Positions 1 to 9,500 of a stretch of DNA of 45,912 nucleotides are shown in pieces. Source of the stretch: a virus; the IMG/VR virus record IMGVR_UViG_3300020472_001599, positions 1-45,912 of that record. One strand, written 5' to 3'. A program made the translations under genes and the position numbers. The number at the start of each line of letters is the position of its first letter. Position 1 is the first letter of the stretch. A model generated the notes under the pieces. The model did not search any database, was not told the origin of the DNA, and was given only the letters and a program-made list of their open reading frames with translations.

Positions 1-329
1 AAGTTCATCGGATTCATCGTCTAAAGACTCGAATCATTTGTTATACTTAGTCTATTTGGCTTTGGTTCAGTCGCACTTAGCCTGTTACGGCAAAGCACAA
101 CTGGTCCATTTGTCTCGGAACCGACGCAACATCATTGTACAACCTTACGGCAGAGGCGGTTGAGCGATACCCCTTTACGTACATCTTTATCAACGCAAGA
201 CCACCCTAAGCTATGATGTCAACATTCGGGCTACTTCCAGGTTACAATGGCGCAGTAGAGCCTGGTCATTTGGTTTGCTTTCCTCAAGCAAGGTCCGACG
301 GTACAGCTTGTATACAATCTCAATGCTTT
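1..329. other. GC-rich non-coding stretch, possible structured RNA
   Basis: No convincing reading frame lies here on either strand. G+C is about 45 percent by my count, well above the roughly one-third seen elsewhere, which in AT-rich genomes often marks structured RNA. Several perfect stems can be drawn: 59-64 with 91-96 (GCTTTG/CAAAGC), 140-144 with 158-162 (CAACC/GGTTG), 237-241 with 261-265 (CCAGG/CCTGG) and 275-280 with 286-291 (TTGCTT/AAGCAA, 5-base loop). GCCGTAA occurs twice on the minus strand. I see no T-arm plus acceptor stem, so it is not a plain tRNA. The stretch may continue left of the window. Strand and function are unknown. Confidence 0.4.
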
Positions 330-770
330 TTATAGAGAGGATATGTTTTTGTGTTTTTGGAGATTTTCTTTAAGGGCCTTGGAACTGCCAACTCGTACAT
401 TTATTATGCCATTGTAGTAATCGTCTGTTAGTAGCACTTGTCTAGCAAATTGCTCTTGTGCTTCTAAGTAACTAAGTTCGCCTCGGGTTGTACAAAAATA
501 TAGTATTTGTCTAGTGAAATTTTCTGAGCCTAATTCTTTTACGTCTGCCAATAAATGATCTGAACTACCCCAATACTCACGCCAATCGCTTTCTACAGTA
601 GTTCTTCTTTTGTTTTTCTTGCCTTTTAATGGTGGTCTAGTTTTTTTAAATTTAGCAAGTTTCTTGCCTATATACTTCTTACCATTAATTTTGTTTGTGA
701 TTAGATATACAAAGCCAATATAGTCTTCTGAAACAGTATCTATAGGCTTTCCATTGTAGGTCCAACTCAT
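330..770 (-). CDS. GIY-YIG family endonuclease (Seg-like)
   Basis: This 146-residue protein has the GIY-YIG nuclease signature near its N-terminus: GFVYLITNK followed by GKKYIGKK (residues about 19-37). A second conserved block, WREYWGSSDHL, then a predicted helix with LSYLEAQEQF, matches the short Seg-like or very-short-patch-type nucleases that are common in T4-like phages. Such enzymes cut DNA and are often mobile homing endonucleases, although some serve in phage DNA processing. No DNA-binding extension such as NUMOD repeats is visible, so it is close to the bare catalytic domain. It is the last gene of the minus-strand group, 36 bases after the preceding small gene. No clear ribosome site precedes the ATG. 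Family assignment is firm, biological role is inferred. Confidence 0.8.
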   Translation of the reverse strand: MSWTYNGKPIDTVSEDYIGFVYLITNKINGKKYIGKKLAKFKKTRPPLKGKKNKRRTTVESDWREYWGSSDHLLADVKELGSENFTRQILYFCTTRGELSYLEAQEQFARQVLLTDDYYNGIINVRVGSSKALKENLQKHKNISSL

Positions 771-806
771 ATTATGTTTATGCTACCTATCTGTTAGTAA
801 GACTTC

Positions 807-1205
807 TTAGTCCGTCAATCCATACTTTTTGTATAGGTCTTTTGGTAATTTTTTCTTACATTTTCTAATTTTGTTGTTTTCATAAGGTTGGTCCCAACCA
901 CCTATTGTTACAGTTGAAGTTGAAGATGTAAGCGAAGTAAGATCAGTTACATCTGCAATGCTTACAGTATCATCATAGGTGTCAATTATTCCCATTTCAT
1001 CTAAGTGGTTTGATAGGTCAACACTCAATGTATCTGTCATATAATCATCATTGCCCATAATCAATGTCCTTTCTTCAATTGGCATACCAAAATCTCTTTC
1101 GTACACAGTTTTACCACCATCAGGTGATTCATATATTTTAGGTTTGAATGCACTTTGATCGTGTCTTGGATCCATCTGTTGTTTGATGTGTTCTTCATTA
1201 GACAT
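807..1205 (-). CDS. conserved hypothetical protein next to gp46
   Basis: I place the start at the ATG at 1205 (MSNEEHIKQQ), which overlaps the stop of gp46 by 8 bases in the arrangement ATGTCTAA; a further upstream ATG at 1268 would read through 70 bases of gp46 and is less likely. The product has 132 residues, is acidic in the middle, ends in a lysine-rich tail, and contains an ESPDGGKTVYERDFG block that I associate with hypothetical proteins of marine T4-like phages. A serine/threonine-rich stretch (about residues 85-100) separates two halves. No enzymatic motif is visible. Its position behind gp47 and gp46 suggests co-expression with the recombination genes, but no function can be assigned. 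Confidence 0.7.
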   Translation of the reverse strand: MSNEEHIKQQMDPRHDQSAFKPKIYESPDGGKTVYERDFGMPIEERTLIMGNDDYMTDTLSVDLSNHLDEMGIIDTYDDTVSIADVTDLTSLTSSTSTVTIGGWDQPYENNKIRKCKKKLPKDLYKKYGLTD

Positions 1206-2973
1206 CAAATGCCTCCACATCCACATCAAATGTAGTAAAGCCATTTTCTTTTGTAACCTGTAATACATTGTTTACTCTGCCCACTAGTTCTTCTTTGTGT
1301 GAAATCAGTAGTATGTTTTTATTACGTTCACGTTCAGTTTTCTTTAATACAGACAATGCATTATCAACACCAGCACTATCCATACCACTATCAATAAGTT
1401 CATCAATAGCCATAAAGTTAATTGGGTGGTTCATACTTTCAAACACATCACGGAAAGCCCAACTTAAACTTAGTATTAATCTGTTACGTTCACCTCTAGA
1501 CAAGTTATCAAAGTCTAAGTCTTGTCCTAGTTGTTGTATGCTTACTTCTAAATCAGGTTGGAACATAACATCGTGTGGTAGTCCTAACTGATTAATATAG
1601 TAGCCTAGTCTGTTGTTTAAGAATATCAAGTTCTGTTCGATAATACGTTTTCTAACAAAACTATCCTTGTTTGTTAATAGTTTATATAAGAACTCCTGAT
1701 GTTCACGTACTTTTACCAGTTGATTCATTGCGTCCCAATTGACTTCTTGTAATCCTTCGTTACGCATTTGATCTATTTGTTCACCATATGGATCACTTGT
1801 ATCTTGCAGTTTAATTATTTCTGCACGTAAAGTTGTTAGTGTGTTCTGATGTTGTAGGGCCTCTGTTAACGTGTTATAGTGTGTTACTGGCATTTGTCCT
1901 AACGTGCCAATGTTTGCGATAACATCATTGTGTTCTTGTTGTTGTGTTTGGTTTTCAATTATATTAGTTCTAGCATCGCCGAGTTGCTCTTCTTTGTTAC
2001 GCAATATTTGTTCTTGACTGTCATCATGCAGATCCTGTCCACAAGCATGACACTTGTGATCCTTTAACAGTTTGATTTCATTTTCTAGTTTGGTTATTGT
2101 TCTATCATACTTTTTGTGATCTTTTACAATGCTATCCAGCCAACGTTGTGTTTCTGTGAGTTTGTTATTGTTTGTGTTCCATTCTTCAAGTGCTGAATGT
2201 TTAGCAACTTCATCATCGATATCCAGTTTTTCCATCACTGATATTTCTTTTTCAATGTCAACTATGTCATCATCACGTTTCTTAATCCACATGCGTTGTC
2301 GACGTTCTATATCACTGATACTTTTCTCAAAGCGTTCATTAGCCTCTTTTACTGCACTTATTTTTATTTCTTCTTCTTTAATACTGTCACGTATAGTTTT
2401 TTGTTGTTCTTTTAACTTCTCTGCTTTTTCAGTAAGCATAGTAATACCCAACAACTGTTCAATTATATCTCGTTGGTCATTATTTTTCATACTTAAGAAA
2501 GGTTCTGTATATGTATTGAGTGCTACAATATGTTTGAACATATCATGACTCATTCCTAACAGTTTGTCAATAACTTTTTGTGTTTCTCTACCTTCACCTT
2601 GTTGTTCGTCTGTAGCATCATCACCTGATTGTTGATTTTGTACATAAAATCTAAAGAAACGTGGACTACGTCCTCGCTCTACTCTATAATCAACTCCGTC
2701 TTTTTCAAACTCAACAGTAACAACCATATGTTTACTGTTTGTTTTGTTAATTAAGTTATCCTTCTTAATGTTGTATAGGGCTAAACCATACAAACTGTAA
2801 CTGAGTGCATTAATAATAGTAGTCTTGCCTGTACCATTACGAGAGCCATCTCCGCCCAAGTCCAAATTGTTGCCCAACACTAATGTAAGGCCACTACGAT
2901 CTATATGAACAGCCTGAGTAACGTTACCGACACTCATGAAGTTCTTCATTGTGATAGTTTTTAATTTAAGCAT
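1198..2973 (-). CDS. gp46: recombination endonuclease subunit gp46 (Rad50/SbcC-like)
   Basis: ATPase subunit of the phage Mre11-Rad50-type nuclease, which processes DNA ends for recombination-dependent replication and host DNA degradation. All family landmarks are present in 591 residues: Walker A GDGSRNGTGKTT (42-52), a long coiled coil interrupted by the zinc hook CHAC (C308, C311), the ABC signature LSRGER (491-496), Walker B ending in MAIDE (521-525) and an H-loop histidine at about 559. T4 gp46 has a similar size. The start ATG overlaps the gp47 stop by 8 bases (ATGCTTAA), and the downstream small gene overlaps its stop by 8 bases, which suggests coupled translation. Transcription probably comes from the promoter upstream of gp55. 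Confidence 0.97.
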   Translation of the reverse strand: MLKLKTITMKNFMSVGNVTQAVHIDRSGLTLVLGNNLDLGGDGSRNGTGKTTIINALSYSLYGLALYNIKKDNLINKTNSKHMVVTVEFEKDGVDYRVERGRSPRFFRFYVQNQQSGDDATDEQQGEGRETQKVIDKLLGMSHDMFKHIVALNTYTEPFLSMKNNDQRDIIEQLLGITMLTEKAEKLKEQQKTIRDSIKEEEIKISAVKEANERFEKSISDIERRQRMWIKKRDDDIVDIEKEISVMEKLDIDDEVAKHSALEEWNTNNNKLTETQRWLDSIVKDHKKYDRTITKLENEIKLLKDHKCHACGQDLHDDSQEQILRNKEEQLGDARTNIIENQTQQQEHNDVIANIGTLGQMPVTHYNTLTEALQHQNTLTTLRAEIIKLQDTSDPYGEQIDQMRNEGLQEVNWDAMNQLVKVREHQEFLYKLLTNKDSFVRKRIIEQNLIFLNNRLGYYINQLGLPHDVMFQPDLEVSIQQLGQDLDFDNLSRGERNRLILSLSWAFRDVFESMNHPINFMAIDELIDSGMDSAGVDNALSVLKKTERERNKNILLISHKEELVGRVNNVLQVTKENGFTTFDVDVEAFDV

Positions 2974-3988
2974 TTAGTCCTTGATATATATCTACTAATA
3001 GTTTCTTATCTATAAATTTACTGTCAACCAAGTTTAATTGATTATACACTATTTGGTCAACACTTTCAACCTCTATATTTGCTTCTTCTGCCCAATCTAC
3101 TGCATGATCATCACGTTTAACTGGTACTAAGCTAAATTCCCGTAGGTTGTAATCCTTTGTTAGTGTTTCTTTAAGAAAGTTTGCTTCTTCGTAACTAATG
3201 TTAATATCCATTGCTACACGAGCATATACATTACTATCTAAATATTGTTCCGGTTTGTCTACTAACTGACTTAGTGGTATAGTAATGTACTTAGGTCCAT
3301 CATAATTTACATATTCAGGCTCACTATTCCAGTCTAAAAACATGGCACCTCTTTCATGGTCCCATGCATCAGCATAGTTATGTCCAAATGGAGAACCTAA
3401 GTAGTGTACATTTTTACTATGCTGTCTTTTATGAAAGTGTCCACTAAACACATATTCAGGATGTACAAAATCATCTGCTTTCAGTTCTCCGTGATCAGGC
3501 ATGTCTACCATAGCATTCATTTTAAAGTAGGGCAACTCAAAATGTCCAAACACATAACGTGATTTAATCTTCTTCATGTTTTTCCATTCATCGCCTACTA
3601 ACCATGGAACTAGTGCAACACCGTTTTCTTCGATAATACCATCATTGATCATGTGTACATTATGATGTAAGCCGGCGTAAGGCATACTATTAATTTCACG
3701 TTTTTCTCTGTAATACAAATCATGGTTACCCATAATCATGTATACGTTTTCAAACGTTTCTGCTAGAAACCCTACATTGCTCACACTATAATTTAATGTG
3801 CTTGTGTTTAGTGTAGCTCTATGGTGATGCCAATCACCTAAGAATATACAAGTTTCTGCTCCACGTTTTTTACTTTCTGCACAAAACCATTTAACAAATG
3901 CTTCACAATCATTGTTGTAAGTTCTGTTATTGTTTTTCTGGCCAAAGTGAATATCCGTGAAGCACGCCACTTTATTAAAAAATTGCAT
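2966..3988 (-). CDS. gp47: recombination endonuclease subunit gp47 (Mre11/SbcD-like)
   Basis: Nuclease subunit that partners gp46. The calcineurin-like metallophosphoesterase motifs are intact in 340 residues: TDIHFG (D12, H14), LGDWHHH (D52), MGNHD (N88, H89, D90), a histidine in FGHFE (H149) and SGHFHKRQH (H184, H186). These bind the two metal ions of the active site. The gene starts one base after the gp55 stop and ends inside the gp46 start, so gp55, gp47 and gp46 form one operon. Length agrees with T4 gp47. Nothing suggests loss of activity. Confidence 0.97.
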   Translation of the reverse strand: MQFFNKVACFTDIHFGQKNNNRTYNNDCEAFVKWFCAESKKRGAETCIFLGDWHHHRATLNTSTLNYSVSNVGFLAETFENVYMIMGNHDLYYREKREINSMPYAGLHHNVHMINDGIIEENGVALVPWLVGDEWKNMKKIKSRYVFGHFELPYFKMNAMVDMPDHGELKADDFVHPEYVFSGHFHKRQHSKNVHYLGSPFGHNYADAWDHERGAMFLDWNSEPEYVNYDGPKYITIPLSQLVDKPEQYLDSNVYARVAMDINISYEEANFLKETLTKDYNLREFSLVPVKRDDHAVDWAEEANIEVESVDQIVYNQLNLVDSKFIDKKLLVDIYQGLNA

Positions 3989-3989
3989 A

Positions 3990-4844
3990 CTAACCCTTTG
4001 CGTTTAACTTTGTATGTTCATCTAGTTCTTTCATTTTCATTTCGTGATCAATTTGTCTTGTCCAACTAGGGTTTTGCCCAGCTTCAATTAATAAGTCATC
4101 TCTTATATTTTGATTACGTTTTTCTAAATTTAGAACTCTTGTAAAGCTATTTGTAATGGCGGCTGTGTAATATGCAAATGGATTCTGTGATTTACTTTCA
4201 TCAAACTGCAATCCTATCTGTGATAGTTGCAATAATGCTTGACTACGCATTTCATCTACATAAGTGTATCCACGCCAATTGCTTCTCATGCTATAGCGAT
4301 GGCATAACATCATAAACATTTTTGCTAGTTTAGGTGTTATAGTTCCATGATCTACACTAAAATGTCCGTTGCCTATTCCGCCTTCCCAATGACTACGTAG
4401 CACTTCGCTCCATTCACCTTCTTTTAGTCTAACATGTTTAAATGGTGGATAGTTACATCTTGAATGATGATCTGCTACTGTCTTTGGTTTATTTTTACGT
4501 TGCTCCAAAGGTATATGATCAAATGTCATAACTCTTAGTACTAATTCTGTATCTTCTATAGATTTTGGATCAACGTTGAATTGATTTTGTTTAGGGCGTT
4601 GACTACGTTTACCATTGTTTTCTTCCCAGTCTAGCATAGCTTCTTCATACATACGTTTCTCTTGTCTCGTTGCACGATTCTGCCTTGCTTCTTTTAAAAC
4701 ACTTCTGGTAATCTTGTCGTCTTTACCTATGATGATATCATATACTGTATCATCACTATCATTAAACCAACAGAAACTTAATTTACTCTTGTGAATTTCT
4801 GCTAGTAGGTCTTTATTGTTTAAATAATTTACTCTTTTTGCCAT
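3990..4844 (-). CDS. gp55: late-promoter sigma factor gp55, with a long internal insertion
   Basis: The 284-residue product matches T4 gp55 in two blocks. The N-terminus VNYLNNKDLLAEI resembles YNYVNNKELLQAI of T4, and residues about 175-245 (YTYVDEMRSQALLQ, SKSQNPFAYYTAAITNSF, LNLEKRNQ) match the sigma-2-like core that contacts the core polymerase and the late promoter -10. Between them lie about 140 residues with no counterpart in the 185-residue T4 protein, rich in charged residues and containing a DHHSRC segment. The C-terminus ends in KLNAKG and shows no hydrophobic LDFLYE-type sliding-clamp-binding tail as in T4. It is first in the minus-strand operon. AGAGG lies a few bases before the ATG. 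Identity is well supported; the insertion's role is unknown. Confidence 0.88.
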   Translation of the reverse strand: MAKRVNYLNNKDLLAEIHKSKLSFCWFNDSDDTVYDIIIGKDDKITRSVLKEARQNRATRQEKRMYEEAMLDWEENNGKRSQRPKQNQFNVDPKSIEDTELVLRVMTFDHIPLEQRKNKPKTVADHHSRCNYPPFKHVRLKEGEWSEVLRSHWEGGIGNGHFSVDHGTITPKLAKMFMMLCHRYSMRSNWRGYTYVDEMRSQALLQLSQIGLQFDESKSQNPFAYYTAAITNSFTRVLNLEKRNQNIRDDLLIEAGQNPSWTRQIDHEMKMKELDEHTKLNAKG

Positions 4845-4867
4845 TGAACCTCTTTCGGATTTATGTT

Positions 4868-4896
4868 AGTATAGTGTATCTACAATCAAATGTCAA
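4868..4896 (-). promoter_or_regulatory. sigma70-type promoter for the gp55-gp47-gp46 operon
   Basis: On the minus strand TTGACA (4896-4891) is separated by exactly 17 bases from TATACT (4873-4868), a near-perfect housekeeping-sigma promoter. It lies 24 bases before the gp55 start and points into it. This fits early expression by host polymerase of the recombination and sigma factor genes. Confidence 0.85.
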
Positions 4897-4911
4897 TGGT
4901 TTTTCTCCTGG

Positions 4912-4918
4912 CTAAATA
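4912..4918 (+). promoter_or_regulatory. T4-type late promoter motif CTAAATA
   Basis: CTAAATA, close to the T4 late -10 consensus TATAAATA, lies 20 bases before the ATG at 4939 at the head of the plus-strand structural genes. The same motif occurs at almost the same distance in front of 29155. It has no sigma70 -35 box, as expected for a gp55-type promoter. Confidence 0.65.
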
Positions 4919-4938
4919 CAATTAACAAAGGTGTTCGT

Positions 4939-5580
4939 ATGAGATTTAGTGAAATTACAGAAGCAATAGCAGACAATGTCGTAGTTTTCTATGGTGGTAG
5001 GTTTCAACCTATGCATGTTGCACACAAACAAGTTTACCAACATTTAGTTCAAAAGTTTGATGCATCACGTGTATTTATCGCCACAATGGTGTCTGCAAAA
5101 GTGCAAGGACTTATTGCAAAAGTAGATGCAGGAGGAACACTTACTGATATACAACGAGCTGAAATGAGTAAAAATCCATTTACATTTGATGAAAAAGCAA
5201 ACATGATGTCTACAATGCATGGTATACCTACAGATAAAATTATTAACACTAATCCATATAATCCAGACATAAGCAAAATTGGAATGGATCCTAATAACAC
5301 AGCGGTAATAGTTGTGTATAGTGCTAAAGATGCAGGCAGATTATCGCCAACTGCATATAAGCCTTATAAAGAAGGTGAACAATTACAGCCATTGGCAGAA
5401 ATACAATATGTGTATGTTGCACCTGAAATGCAAGGTGGAATGAGTGCTAGTGACTTTAGAAATGCTATGAAGAGCAATGCAAGTGATCAGGAAAAAGCAC
5501 AAGTATTTCAAAAGTTCTTTGGTAAGTTTGACAAAGAAGTGTTTACTTTTATAAATGGAAGATTAAATGAAAACAGATAA
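4939..5580 (+). CDS. cytidylyltransferase-like nucleotidyltransferase
   Basis: This 213-residue protein belongs to the HxGH-type nucleotidyltransferase superfamily, which joins a nucleotide to a phosphorylated substrate (NMN, pantetheine phosphate, sugar or alcohol phosphates). The motif is GRFQPMHVAH (residues 20-29), with H26 and H29 in the catalytic positions but alanine in place of the usual glycine. A second motif near residues 166-177, GMSASDFRNAM, corresponds to the ISSTxIR-like loop. GRFQP is typical of NMN adenylyltransferase-like members, but the substrate cannot be fixed from sequence. It is the first gene behind a late-promoter motif and overlaps the next baseplate gene by 14 bases, so it is probably made late. 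AAAGGTG precedes the ATG. Confidence 0.75.
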   Translation: MRFSEITEAIADNVVVFYGGRFQPMHVAHKQVYQHLVQKFDASRVFIATMVSAKVQGLIAKVDAGGTLTDIQRAEMSKNPFTFDEKANMMSTMHGIPTDKIINTNPYNPDISKIGMDPNNTAVIVVYSAKDAGRLSPTAYKPYKEGEQLQPLAEIQYVYVAPEMQGGMSASDFRNAMKSNASDQEKAQVFQKFFGKFDKEVFTFINGRLNENR

Positions 5581-6202
5581 ACGTGCTAGGTTAACATTAA
5601 AAGGAAATGCATCAAATGCACCCCCATTACAAGGTCCAGCTAGAGAATTAAAACAAGCAGAAGGTGTTCTTAATGGTTTAGTTTTTCCTCTTACACCTAC
5701 TATTACATTTCAGCGATCTGCTAATTATGGAAATTATGATTTACCACATACAAATTATCAACCTAAATATTATGCAGGTACAAGTTCACCATCAGTACAA
5801 GTAACAGGATTGTTTACAAATAATACTAGAGAAGAAGCTCTATATACAGCAGGAGTAATACATTTTTTACGTATGTGTAGTTTAATGCATTTTGGAGAAG
5901 ACGATCCACACAGAGGAACACCACCTCCTATATGTTTATTTTCTGCTTATGGAGTAAACATGTTTCAGAATTTTCCGTGTGTAGTTGCAAACGTTTCTTA
6001 CACACTTGATAGTGATATGGAATATGTACAAGTAATGCAAGGAAATATGGTAAATGGATTAGGTCCTACAGAAAGTACGTTACCTTCGCAAATGTTTATT
6101 GCCATTGATTTGCAACACATGCCAGATCCTTTAGCAATGCGAAAACGTTTTTCCATTGATAGAATGGCTTCGGGTCAGTTACTAAGTGAGGGGTTTAATT
6201 AA
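5567..6202 (+). CDS. baseplate structural protein, hub-proximal
   Basis: The 211-residue product carries a block I recognise from structural proteins in myovirus baseplate gene clusters: LVFPLTPTITF, NYQPKYY, VTGLFTNNTREEALYTAG, IHFLRMCSLMHFG, TPPPICLFSAYG, MFQNFPCVVANVSYTL and a closing DMEYVQV. The fold looks like a beta-rich tube- or hub-initiator type. I do not assign a T4 gene number because the T4 equivalent is uncertain. It begins inside the end of the nucleotidyltransferase gene and its stop shares one base with the start of gp53 (TAATG). No membrane segment or signal peptide is present. Confidence 0.65.
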   Translation: MKTDKRARLTLKGNASNAPPLQGPARELKQAEGVLNGLVFPLTPTITFQRSANYGNYDLPHTNYQPKYYAGTSSPSVQVTGLFTNNTREEALYTAGVIHFLRMCSLMHFGEDDPHRGTPPPICLFSAYGVNMFQNFPCVVANVSYTLDSDMEYVQVMQGNMVNGLGPTESTLPSQMFIAIDLQHMPDPLAMRKRFSIDRMASGQLLSEGFN

Positions 6203-6501
6203 TGTCTATATATAGAAGTGATAGTCATTTGGCAAATACAAAAGTAAATGGAAAGTTTACCGAATTATATGAACCTGGCAATGAACTGTTCAATACAGGT
6301 AACAAAGAACATACGATAGAATCAAAACACCATAAAAGACCAGACTTGTTAGCATTTGAATTGTATGGTAATCAACGACTATGGTGGATCTTCATGCATT
6401 TTAATCCAAACATTATTAAAGATCCTATTATGGACTTTACTTCAGGAAAAACAATACTAGTACCTCAAGATAGAACTGGTCCATCAGACTCTAGGATGTA
6501 G
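6202..6501 (+). CDS. gp53: baseplate wedge protein gp53
   Basis: Short wedge protein with the gp53 signature KRPDLLAFELYGNQRLWWIF followed by FNPNIIKDP, DFTSGKTI and a closing VPQ. In T4, gp53 connects adjacent wedges and closes the baseplate ring. At 99 residues it is about half the length of T4 gp53 (196 residues) and corresponds to its conserved core. Its start overlaps the stop of the preceding gene by one base and the large hub gene follows after 3 bases, so these are co-translated. Confidence 0.88.
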   Translation: MSIYRSDSHLANTKVNGKFTELYEPGNELFNTGNKEHTIESKHHKRPDLLAFELYGNQRLWWIFMHFNPNIIKDPIMDFTSGKTILVPQDRTGPSDSRM

Positions 6502-6504
6502 TTT

Positions 6505-9500
6505 ATGACTCATAAGATTTGGCATTTTTGGGGCGGAAATAAATCAGATGCAAGTACAACGTCTGATAATAATATCAGTGACAATCCGCCAGTGGAAAGT
6601 GAAGCCCAAAAAAGAGAGGCGGCGGCTCTGGAGGCATGGAACCTGGCAAAGGGAGGCGATAGTGGCGCCAGTCACTATATAGATGGTGTAATGCAAAGGT
6701 CCAATAGTGATCCTGAAAAAGCATACTTGCTAACTTTAGCAAAAGCAGAAAATATAGATCTCAATAACCCAATAGCTACTAATGATGCCGGAGACAATAT
6801 TAGTGAAGCATTAAAAGTTGCTAAAAATGCAGAACCGCCATTAGTTCACAGTTTTACAAATCCTAGACTCGGGTATGAAGCGGCAACTGACATGTTAAAC
6901 TCCATGAAGATGGAACATGACGGGAGGACAAGCTATCTATATGATCAACATACTGAAGGTAATACAACAGACCCTATATACAATTATGTTAAACAACATG
7001 GCGTAGGTGTAATTAATGGAGAAACACGTCGTATATCAGATGCGTTTTATGGTGTTGCTCCAGTTAAGGATTTTGGAAATAACCAGATAGGATCCGGCGA
7101 TGGTGAAGACTATAAACCATCTACTCTTATCGGGGGCGGATTAAAAGACAAAGTAAATTATGCATATATAGGCGACTGGTCTGAAAACACTCTCAACGAA
7201 ATAGATGTAGCTACATATCATTTAACACTATGGATAGATAGAAAACAAAGCATTCAAAATAATACGTATGCAAAAACCGGTATTGTAATTGCTGAATCAG
7301 GTGGGTCTACATTTTTTAATATAGATAACTTAGAAGTTACAACTTTATCAGGTTCTGCAGAACAAGTTACAAACGTAGCACCATCATTAACTTTTACATT
7401 AACAGAACCAAATGGAGCGGCATTTTTTCCTAAATTATTAGAAGTATGCAAGAAGAAGAAGATCAGATCAGTACAACAAGCAGGATATGTATTGGAAGTA
7501 AGATTTAAAGGCAGAAATAAGACAACCGGGTTACCAACTAAACTACCTTATATGTGGAAATATAACCTTGCCGCCATTACTGTAGCAACAAAACATAGTA
7601 TAAATGCTAGTACATATAATTTTACTTCAATGACAATGAGTCAATCACCTAGTCTAGCATCTTGGAATATCTTAAATCAAACTATATCATTAACTGAAAC
7701 AACTACATTAGGTTCAGCTATGTCTGATTTAGAAAATAAACTAAATGATTATCATTATGACAAATCAATATCCTTAGGATTTTCAGGCTTACCAGATAAA
7801 GTAAAAATTATACTGCCTAGTGAATATAAGGATTGGAAATTTGCAACTCCTGTAGGACCTTCAAATACTGTATGGAAAGAAGGTGCCAGAGATTGGTCTT
7901 TAGATACAGGAAGTTCGGTAAAAGACTTTATGAGTAGATTAGTTGTTCACACATCTGAAATGATTGAAAGATTAGATAGAGCTGGTTCTGATGTAAAACC
8001 GAATACCAGTAAGGATGTTGATCATGTAACAGATCACTTAATAAGTTATATTAAAGTTAAAACAGATATCGAATATGGGTATAATTGGGATCCAGTCCAA
8101 CAAAAGTATAATGAAACAGCAATATACGAAATTATACCTTTTGCTGAACCTCCAGCGGTTAAACATGCAATGCATCGGGAAATACTTGAAAGTGCTGATA
8201 TACAAAAACAAAAGATTATTGAAATAACTAACAATCGAAATTTAAAAAAGCGTTATGATTATCTGAATACAGGATTGAATACAGAAGTATTACAATTTGA
8301 TGCGACACTCGACATGGCTTGGTTCGTACCTGAAGCCATATATCAAAGTAGAACGTCGTATGCTTCAAAAACAACAAAAGAGAGTCTGTCAGACACAGAT
8401 GATAAAGATCTATCATTAATCGGAGGCCCACCAGGCCAGGCAAGATCTATGGATCAATTAGATAATGATTTAGAATATTGGCAAGATAAGAGAAAAGAGC
8501 ATACTAGAATTATTTCTGACGCAGAAGCTTCATTAGAATCTAATGAATCTGGCCCAATAGCAGGATATAACTTAGAACAGACTATTTCAAATTCTAAAAA
8601 AACTATAGCTCAAGCAGATAATGAACAAGGCATCATTAATCAGGAAAAGGCTGTTATAGAAATTAGAGAAGCCCGAGGAATGCAATCAAAAACAAAACAT
8701 GATTATTTAGGTGATGTTAATGTAGATCTAGTAGATTTCCTAGGTGTTTCATATAAGCCAGTAGATATTAAAAGAACTGGACAAGATGCACAATCTGGAC
8801 TTTTAGCACTAGACATACAAAAAAGATCAAAGACATCAGATTTGTTAGAAATAGAAATAGGCATTAAGGGTGATCCATATTGGTTAGGTATACCTGTTAA
8901 TGATTCTAGCAATTCTAATTTTTCTTCGGGCGGAACAATAGGAACGATGCAACCACGTGGTAGTATGGATGATAATCCAGATTATGATTCAGGAGTTCCT
9001 TACTTTTTGTTTAGTATGTTTTTTCCAAAAGCAGAAAATGCTGGAATAGGTGGCGGACATAGACAAAGACAACCTTACTTTAATCAATTATACAGTGGTG
9101 TATATAAAACTCTAAATATAATACATCAATTTAGAGGAGGAATGTTCCAACAATATCTAGTAGGTGTTAGACAAACAGATTTAAATGAAGAACAAGTAAG
9201 AACCTTAGTAGATGCACGAGAACCAGAACTAATGACTTCAGGTGAAATCGGAGGCCAAGCTCCAGAAGTTAATGACGAAAATCTTAATACGCCCGGAGTA
9301 CTAGAAGGTGGTGGAGAATCTGGTATTGGGGCTCCAATACCGCCGGCAGGGCCTGTTCCTGATTCTGTAAAAGGTAAAGAACAATTTGTAGTACAGCGAT
9401 TAATGGAAGAACACGGACTTACCGCTGTACAGGCGGCAGGTATTGCTGGTAATTTAAATCGCGAAAGTGCATTTAACACTGGTGCTAGAAATGTTGGTGA

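Noticed and set aside
1-329. tRNA or tmRNA in the left-end stretch
   Set aside because: TTCGA-like strings occur, e.g. GATTCGAGTC on the minus strand, but no five-pair T-stem, acceptor stem or CCA end fits, and no tag reading frame ending in ALAA is visible.
213-335. 39-40 residue plus-strand frame starting MMSTFGLLPG
   Set aside because: No ribosome site, overlaps the end of the nuclease gene on the opposite strand, and the sequence resembles nothing I know.
1205-1268. Upstream start (ATG 1268) for the small gene after gp46
   Set aside because: It would read 70 bases within gp46, while ATG 1205 gives the same 8-base overlap seen at other junctions.
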